A stretch of 9,726 nt of DNA, taken from the NCBI GenBank assembly GCA_017743605.1, contig JAGHYO010000070.1, positions 1-9,726 on the forward strand, read 5' to 3'. Position numbers and translations under genes: made by a program. This stretch comes from Thermoflexus sp. (lineage in GTDB: Bacteria > Chloroflexota > Anaerolineae > Thermoflexales > Thermoflexaceae). Below the pieces are notes generated by a model. That model did not search any database. It was not told where the DNA came from and was given only the letters and a program-made list of their open reading frames with translations. This document shows positions 6,293 to 9,726 of the stretch, piece by piece (the first letter of the stretch is position 1; each line of letters starts with the position of its first letter).

Positions 6293-6318
6293 CAGCCTGT
6301 TTCGCAGCCCACAGGCTG
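6293..6318 (+). promoter_or_regulatory. Perfect 8-bp hairpin after rplN
   Basis: CAGCCTGT (6293-6300) and ACAGGCTG (6311-6318) are exact reverse complements separated by a 10-nt loop, TTCGCAGCCC. The hairpin starts 19 nt after the rplN stop. The sequence after it is GCAGGCAATTCG, without a T tract, so it does not look like an intrinsic terminator. A 3'-end stabiliser, an RNA processing site or a protein-binding site are alternatives that the sequence cannot separate. Confidence 0.5.
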
Positions 6319-6423
6319 GCAGGCAATTCGTGGCCGCGGCCCGATGCTGGATCGAGACTGCTGCTTCCTGATCGTGGAAATAATAGATGCTTCCCATTGG
6401 TCTGATTCGGTAAAGGAATTTTT

Positions 6424-6442
6424 CCCTCTTGGGAGAAGAGGG
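6424..6442 (+). promoter_or_regulatory. Hairpin spanning the rplX ribosome-binding region
   Basis: CCCTCTT (6424-6430) pairs perfectly with AAGAGGG (6436-6442) around a GGGAG loop (6431-6435). The only SD candidates for rplX are inside it: GGAG in the loop (6432-6435, 10 nt before the ATG) and GAGG in the 3' arm (6438-6441, 4 nt before). Folding would therefore expose one and hide the other, or occlude both. This arrangement fits translational control of rplX, and through coupling the genes after it. It is a prediction from pairing only. Confidence 0.55.
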
Positions 6443-6445
6443 CCT

Positions 6446-6766
6446 ATGGCTGCCAAGATCAAAAAGAAGGATCGGGTCCTGGTGATCGCCGGAAATGAGC
6501 GGGGCGCTCAGGGAGAGGTCCTGCGGGTGTTCCCGAAGGAGAACCGGGTGACGGTCTCCGGGGTCAACATCGTCAAGAAACACCAGCGCCCCCGCCCTAC
6601 CGGGCGCGGGCGGGTCGGCGGCATCATCGAATTTGAGGCGCCCATTCATATTTCGAATGTGATGCTGATCTGCCCCAAATGCAATCTCCCCACCCGGGTG
6701 GGCTTCGTCGTGGAGGGGGGGCGCAAGTTGCGCCAGTGCAAGAAGTGCCAGGCTACCTTCGTGTGA
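6446..6766 (+). CDS. rplX: 50S ribosomal protein L24, four-cysteine form
   Basis: L24 initiates 50S assembly. The 106-residue product starts MAAKIKKKDRVLVIAGNERG, the KOW motif (about 8-34), followed by SGVNIVKKHQRP and GGIIEFEAPIHISNVMLICP. Its C-terminal half has two CxxC pairs, Cys76/Cys79 (CPKC) and Cys98/Cys101 (CKKC), separated by 18 residues. This is the arrangement of a zinc-ribbon-like site and is also seen in Thermus L24, as I recall; E. coli L24 lacks it. I chose ATG 6446 because it gives the family N-terminus; longer in-frame starts back to 6200 overlap rplN and add unrelated sequence. Its ribosome-binding region is inside a predicted hairpin. Confidence 0.97.
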   Translation: MAAKIKKKDRVLVIAGNERGAQGEVLRVFPKENRVTVSGVNIVKKHQRPRPTGRGRVGGIIEFEAPIHISNVMLICPKCNLPTRVGFVVEGGRKLRQCKKCQATFV

Positions 6767-6785
6767 AACTGGGGGAGGCGACAGG

Positions 6786-7352
6786 ATGGCGGAGGCGACG
6801 ACCGGGGTGATCCCACGCCTGAACCAGCGGTATCTGGAGGAGGTCCGCCCGGCCCTGATGCGCGAGTTCGGCTACCGCAACGTCATGGAAGTCCCGCGGA
6901 TCTGGAAGGTGGTGGTCAACGTCGGAGTGGGGGAGGCGGTAGCCAACCCCAAGGCCCTGGATTACGCCGTCCAGCACATCGCCGCCATCACCGGCCAGAA
7001 GCCTTTGGTGACCAAGGCCCGCAAATCCATCGCCGCCTTCAAGCTGCGGGCGGGGCGCCCCATCGGGGTCAAGGTCACCCTGCGGGGGGACCGCATGTGG
7101 GCGTTCCTGGATCGGCTGTTCAACGTGGCCTTGCCTCGCATCCGGGACTTCCGAGGGGTCTCCCCCGATTCCTTCGACGGCCGGGGGAATTACACCCTGG
7201 GGCTGCGGGAACAGCTGGTCTGGCCAGAGATCGATTACAGCCAGGTGGATAAAGTCCGGGGGATGGAGATCACCATTGTGACCACGGCGAAGACCGACGC
7301 CGAGGCGCGACGGCTGCTTGAGCTGCTCGGAATGCCGTTCCGCAAAGGATAG
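6786..7352 (+). CDS. rplE: 50S ribosomal protein L5
   Basis: L5 binds 5S rRNA in the central protuberance and contacts P-site tRNA. The 188-residue product is slightly longer than the common 179-180, mainly at the N-terminus (MAEATTGVIPRLNQRYLEEV). Family signatures are NVMEVPRIWKVVVNVGVGEA, the ITGQKPLVTKARKSIAAFKL stretch with RAGRPIGVKVTLRG, RDFRGVSPDSFDGRGNYTLG and the C-terminal GMEITIVTTAKTDAEARRLL. GGAGG (6774-6778) lies 7 nt before the ATG and the gene follows rplX by 19 nt. Confidence 0.98.
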   Translation: MAEATTGVIPRLNQRYLEEVRPALMREFGYRNVMEVPRIWKVVVNVGVGEAVANPKALDYAVQHIAAITGQKPLVTKARKSIAAFKLRAGRPIGVKVTLRGDRMWAFLDRLFNVALPRIRDFRGVSPDSFDGRGNYTLGLREQLVWPEIDYSQVDKVRGMEITIVTTAKTDAEARRLLELLGMPFRKG

Positions 7353-7396
7353 GTCCCGGCAGGAGGGATTCCCATGCTGCATCCGGAGGGGAGCAC

Positions 7397-7579
7397 GTGG
7401 CCCGAAAATGCATGAGCTATCGTGAGATGCGCCGGAAATACAAAGTGCGGGTGCGGAACCGATGCCGCCGGTGCGGCCGGCCCCGGGCTTACATCCGCCG
7501 CTTCGCCCTGTGCCGGATTTGCTTCCGGGAGCTGGCCCTCCAGGGGCTGATCCCGGGCGTCCGCAAGAGCAGCTGGTGA
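7397..7579 (+). CDS. rpsN: 30S ribosomal protein S14, zinc-binding type Z (GTG start)
   Basis: S14 is a late-assembling small-subunit head protein. This is the short zinc form, 60 residues: ARKCMSYREMRRKYKVRVRN after the initiator, then the zinc ribbon Cys23-x2-Cys26 (CRRC) and Cys39-x2-Cys42 (CRIC), then the signature FRELALQGLIPGVRKSSW. All four zinc ligands are present. The GTG at 7397 places MARK at the expected N-terminus and has GGAGGGGAG at 7384-7392 upstream. An extra cysteine at position 5 is not part of the zinc site. No second, zinc-free S14 is visible in this window, although some genomes carry one elsewhere for zinc limitation. Confidence 0.97.
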   Translation: MARKCMSYREMRRKYKVRVRNRCRRCGRPRAYIRRFALCRICFRELALQGLIPGVRKSSW

Positions 7580-7619
7580 TCCCCGCCTGATGGGGAACAT
7601 CTGAACAGGAGTGAAACCG

Positions 7620-8030
7620 ATGAGCGCGGTGACGGATCCGATTGCCGATATGCTCACCCGAATCCGAAACGCTTCGATGGTGGGGCACAGCCGAGTGGCC
7701 ATCCCCAGCTCGAAGTTCAAGGTGGCTATCGCCCGGGTGCTTAAGGAGGAGGGCTACATCGAGGATTTCCAAATCACGAGCGATCGGCCGCAGCCGAAGT
7801 TGATCATCAAGCTCAAATACGTCGGCGAGCGACGTTTCCGCAAGCCGGCCATCTCAGGGTTGAGGCGGGTGAGCAAGCCGGGCCGTCGGGTATATGTGGG
7901 CAAGGAGGAGATCCCGCTGGTGATGAGCGGGATGGGCATCGCTATCCTCTCCACCCCGAAAGGGGTGATGACGGATAAGCAGGCCCGCCGCCTGGGGGTC
8001 GGCGGCGAAATCCTCTGCTATATCTGGTGA
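7620..8030 (+). CDS. rpsH: 30S ribosomal protein S8
   Basis: S8 is a primary 16S rRNA-binding protein of the platform and, in E. coli, the translational repressor of the spc operon. The 136-residue product starts MSAVTDPIADMLTRIRNASM and ends with the diagnostic GIAILSTPKGVMTDKQARRL then GVGGEILCYIW. ATG 7620 was chosen over the in-frame GTG at 7611, because AGGAG at 7607-7611 lies 8 nt before the ATG and overlaps that GTG. It lies 40 nt after rpsN; rplF starts 11 nt beyond its stop. Confidence 0.97.
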   Translation: MSAVTDPIADMLTRIRNASMVGHSRVAIPSSKFKVAIARVLKEEGYIEDFQITSDRPQPKLIIKLKYVGERRFRKPAISGLRRVSKPGRRVYVGKEEIPLVMSGMGIAILSTPKGVMTDKQARRLGVGGEILCYIW

Positions 8031-8041
8031 GGGAGGAAGCC

Positions 8042-8611
8042 GTGTCGCGCGTGGGCAAGAAGCCGATCCCGATCCCACCGGGGGTCCAGGTCCAGATCGA
8101 GGGCTCGACGGTGACGGTTACGGGGCCAAAGGGGACCCTCACCCAGACCTTCCATCCGTCGATGCAGATCTCCATCGAGGACGGCCATCTGGTGGTGCGG
8201 CGTCCTTCAGACGACCGCAAACACAAGGCCATGCACGGCCTGACCCGGGCCTTGCTGGCGAACATGGTCACCGGTGTCGCCCAGGGTTTTCAGCAACACC
8301 TGCGCATCGAAGGGGTGGGCTACCGAGCTGAGCCTATGGGCAAGGCCATCGTGCTCTACCTGGGGTATTCCCACCCCCTCGTCGTGGAGCCGCCGGAGGG
8401 GATCACCCTCGAGGTGAACGCCCGCGATCGCATCATCACCGTCTCCGGCATCGATAAGCAGCAGGTGGGCCAGGTGGCCGCAAAGATCCGGGCCCTGCGG
8501 CCGCCGGAGCCCTATAAGGGCAAAGGGATCCGCTACACTTACTGGAAGGGCAATCGTTGGGAGGACGAGCCGATCCGGCGCAAGGCCGGGAAGGCTGGCA
8601 AGGCCAAGTGA
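8042..8611 (+). CDS. rplF: 50S ribosomal protein L6 (GTG start, C-terminal insertion)
   Basis: L6 lies near the GTPase-associated centre at the base of the L7/L12 stalk. The 189-residue product is longer than the usual 178-180. It begins SRVGKKPIPIPPGVQVQIEG after the initiator, with VTVTGPKGTLTQTF, MHGLTRALLANMVTGVAQGF, LRIEGVGYRAEPMGK and the C-terminal signature RPPEPYKGKGIRY (ending at residue 165). The residues after this, TYWKGNRWEDEPI, are about eight longer than the short linker normally joining GIRY to the basic RRKAGKAGK tail. GTG 8042 is the start because GGGAGG (8031-8036) is 5 nt upstream and SRVGKKPI is the standard N-terminus; the GTG at 8027 overlaps the rpsH stop and lacks its own SD. 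Confidence 0.96.
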   Translation: MSRVGKKPIPIPPGVQVQIEGSTVTVTGPKGTLTQTFHPSMQISIEDGHLVVRRPSDDRKHKAMHGLTRALLANMVTGVAQGFQQHLRIEGVGYRAEPMGKAIVLYLGYSHPLVVEPPEGITLEVNARDRIITVSGIDKQQVGQVAAKIRALRPPEPYKGKGIRYTYWKGNRWEDEPIRRKAGKAGKAK

Positions 8612-8659
8612 CATCCTCGGGCCCAGGGACAGAATCCTGGACCTGCGGAGGAGCTGCGA

Positions 8660-9028
8660 ATGAGCTGGGAGCATCCACGGGACGAAGGACGCCGTCGACG
8701 ACATCTGCGGGTCCGCAAAAAGGTCTTCGGGACGCCGGAGCGGCCGCGGCTTTCGGTTTTCCGGAGCCTGAAACACATCTATGCCCAGATCATCGACGAC
8801 ACGCGGGGGATCACCCTGGCTGCGGCCTCCACGTTGGATTCCGAGCTGCGGGCCCAGTTGGATGGGTTGAACAAGACGGAGAAAGCCCGCCTGGTGGGCC
8901 GTCTGATCGCCCAGCGGGCCCTTGCGAAGGGGATCCATAAGGTGGTGTTCGACCGGGGCGGCTACAAATACCACGGCCGAGTGAAGGCCCTGGCCGATGC
9001 CTCCCGTGAAGCCGGACTGGAGCTCTAA
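8660..9028 (+). CDS. rplR: 50S ribosomal protein L18
   Basis: L18 binds 5S rRNA with L5 and anchors it to the 50S subunit. The 122-residue product has the conserved segments RRRHLRVRKKVFGTPERPRL, SVFRSLKHIYAQIIDDTRGI, and the C-terminal KVVFDRGGYKYHGRVKALAD followed by ASREAGLEL. Length and ending are normal for the family. The ATG at 8660 has GGAGG (8647-8651) 8 nt upstream. The N-terminus (MSWEHPRDEGRR) is less conserved and carries a Trp near the start. It follows rplF by 48 nt. Confidence 0.97.
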   Translation: MSWEHPRDEGRRRRHLRVRKKVFGTPERPRLSVFRSLKHIYAQIIDDTRGITLAAASTLDSELRAQLDGLNKTEKARLVGRLIAQRALAKGIHKVVFDRGGYKYHGRVKALADASREAGLEL

Positions 9029-9043
9029 CCAGACGAGGTGACC

Positions 9044-9574
9044 ATGGCGGAGATCCAGGAAGTCTCGACAGTGGACTACGAAGAGCGCATTGTGGACATC
9101 GCTCGGGTGGCGAAGGTCCACAAGGGGGGTCGTTCCTTCTCCTTCCGGGTGGTCGCTGTGGTCGGCGATCGCAACGGACGGGTGGGAGTAGGAATCGGCA
9201 AAGCCCGCGCCGTCCCGGAGGCCATGCGCAAGGCCACCGAGCGAGCCCGCCGAAACATGAAGAAGATCGCCCTGCTGGGGACCACGATCCCCCATCCGGT
9301 GGAGGTCAAGTTCGGGGCCACCCGCTTGATCCTGCGACCCGCCTCGCCGGGCACCGGCGTGATCGCCGCCGGCGGGGTCCGCGCCGTCCTGGAGGCCGCC
9401 GGGATCCGGGACGTGCTGACCAAGATCCTGGGGAGCACCAACCCGGTCAACGTGGTCTACGCTGCGATGAAAGGGCTGGAGATGCTCCGCTCCCCGGAGG
9501 AGGTGGCCCAAATCCGAGGGAAGCCGGTTGAGGAAGTGATGCCACCGTGGAGCCGGAGGCGCCATGAAGGCTGA
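9044..9574 (+). CDS. rpsE: 30S ribosomal protein S5
   Basis: S5 is a small-subunit body protein near the decoding centre, involved in fidelity and the mRNA entry channel. The 176-residue product has the N-terminal double-stranded-RNA-binding-like domain with VAKVHKGGRSFSFRVVAVVG and DRNGRVGVGIGKA (about 22-54), and the C-terminal domain LRPASPGTGVIAAGGVRAVL with AGIRDVLTKILGSTNPVNVV (about 97-138). ATG 9044 was chosen over GTG 9038 because GAGG (9035-9038) lies 5 nt upstream and overlaps that GTG. The gene starts 15 nt after rplR and its last 11 nt overlap rpmD. Confidence 0.97.
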   Translation: MAEIQEVSTVDYEERIVDIARVAKVHKGGRSFSFRVVAVVGDRNGRVGVGIGKARAVPEAMRKATERARRNMKKIALLGTTIPHPVEVKFGATRLILRPASPGTGVIAAGGVRAVLEAAGIRDVLTKILGSTNPVNVVYAAMKGLEMLRSPEEVAQIRGKPVEEVMPPWSRRRHEG

Positions 9575-9726
9575 AGGGACCCGCTGTTTGCGCATCACGC
9601 TGGTGAAAAGCCCCATCGGGTATTCCCAGCGTCAGCGCCGCACCCTGCGCACCCTGGGGTTGCGCCATCTAAACGATGTGGTGGAGTGGCCGGACACCCC
9701 GGTGGTGCGGGGGATGGTGGCCAAGG
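9564..9726 (+). CDS. rpmD: 50S ribosomal protein L30, N-terminal part (3' end outside window)
   Basis: L30 is a small large-subunit protein of the central protuberance region. The window holds 54 codons of an expected 60-odd. The sequence reads RCLRITLVKSPIGYSQRQRR then TLRTLGLRHLNDVVEWPDTP and VVRGMVAK, matching the L30 pattern of LRITLV+SPIG, TLRxLGL and the VExPDTPxxRGM turn. The ATG at 9564 is inside the end of rpsE (11-nt overlap, different frame), with GGAGG at 9555-9559, 4 nt upstream. This points to translational coupling. The expected next genes, rplO and secY, lie beyond the window. Confidence 0.95.
   Translation, partial: MKAEGTRCLRITLVKSPIGYSQRQRRTLRTLGLRHLNDVVEWPDTPVVRGMVAK

Larger units (their letters stand above)
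6274..6445 (+). promoter_or_regulatory. rplN-rplX intergenic leader with two hairpins and an AT-rich block
   Basis: This 172-bp gap is the second of only two long non-coding stretches in the window. In order it holds an 8-bp hairpin (6293-6318), a GGCCGCGGCC palindrome (6332-6341), an AT-rich block (23 of 60 bases G or C from 6371 to 6430), and a 7-bp hairpin covering the SD region of rplX (6424-6442). Within the AT-rich block AATAAT (6379-6384) matches five of six bases of a -10 box, but no good -35 sits 16-18 nt upstream, so a promoter is unproven. No T-tract terminator is seen. An upstream in-frame extension of rplX is open through this gap but has no ribosomal-protein similarity. The region plausibly separates the S10 and spc expression units. 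Confidence 0.5.

Noticed and set aside
6332..6341. GGCCGCGGCC perfect palindrome
   Set aside because: A 10-bp GC palindrome is easily met by chance in such sequence and has no loop to form a useful hairpin. No second copy was seen nearby.
6352..6384. Promoter with TCGAGA (6352-6357) and AATAAT (6379-6384)
   Set aside because: The spacer is 21 nt, too long for a standard housekeeping promoter, so it was not called.
8623..8640. Small hairpin CCAGG/CCTGG in the rplF-rplR gap
   Set aside because: Only five Watson-Crick pairs with an 8-nt loop, not covering the SD. Too weak to claim.
8207..9616. 469-codon minus-strand open frame opposite rplF-rpsE
   Set aside because: Longest reverse frame, but it spans three complete sense genes and their gaps and shows no protein family character.
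1..9726. Search for CRISPR arrays, insertion sequences, defence genes, tRNA genes or inserted accessory genes
   Set aside because: Coding density by ribosomal genes is nearly complete. No direct-repeat array, transposase motif or tRNA-like fold was seen in the gaps.

Overview
This window is a ribosomal-protein superoperon, read entirely on the + strand. It holds the 3' end of tuf (EF-Tu), then the full S10 set (rpsJ-rplC-rplD-rplW-rplB-rpsS-rplV-rpsC-rplP-rpmC-rpsQ), then the spc set (rplN-rplX-rplE-rpsN-rpsH-rplF-rplR-rpsE), and breaks off inside rpmD. Gene order is the ancestral bacterial one, with no inserted or missing gene. No CRISPR, mobile element, tRNA, rRNA or accessory system is visible, and I see no previously undescribed system. 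The points of interest are in non-coding leaders and in small protein peculiarities.

Organism: GC-rich, with strong Shine-Dalgarno (SD) sequences and use of GTG and TTG starts. The L4 central loop (KTRGEV..YS.RK.WPQKHTGRAR), the four-cysteine L24 and the zinc-type S14 resemble what I recall of Thermus and Chloroflexota proteins. A thermophilic member of the Chloroflexota is my best guess, but this is inference from memory, not a search.

Layout: tuf ends at 370 and rpsJ follows after 35 nt, so the str, S10 and spc groups look joined. Most junctions are short, each with a good SD, and two genes overlap their upstream neighbour (rpmC/rpsQ by 4 nt, rpsE/rpmD by 11 nt). Two gaps stand out: 196 bp between rplC and rplD, and 172 bp between rplN and rplX. 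Each contains an AT-rich block (36-38% GC) and a strong hairpin near the next gene. In the second gap a perfect hairpin folds over the ribosome-binding region of rplX. They are the likeliest sites for internal promoters, RNA processing or ribosomal-protein feedback control.

All complete genes make structural ribosomal proteins. S10, S3, S14, S19, S17, S8 and S5 go to the small subunit. L3, L4, L23, L2, L22, L16, L29, L14, L24, L5, L6 and L18 go to the large subunit. The tuf fragment is compositionally different from everything downstream: 73% of its codons end in G and 11% in C, against 39% C-ending in rpsJ.
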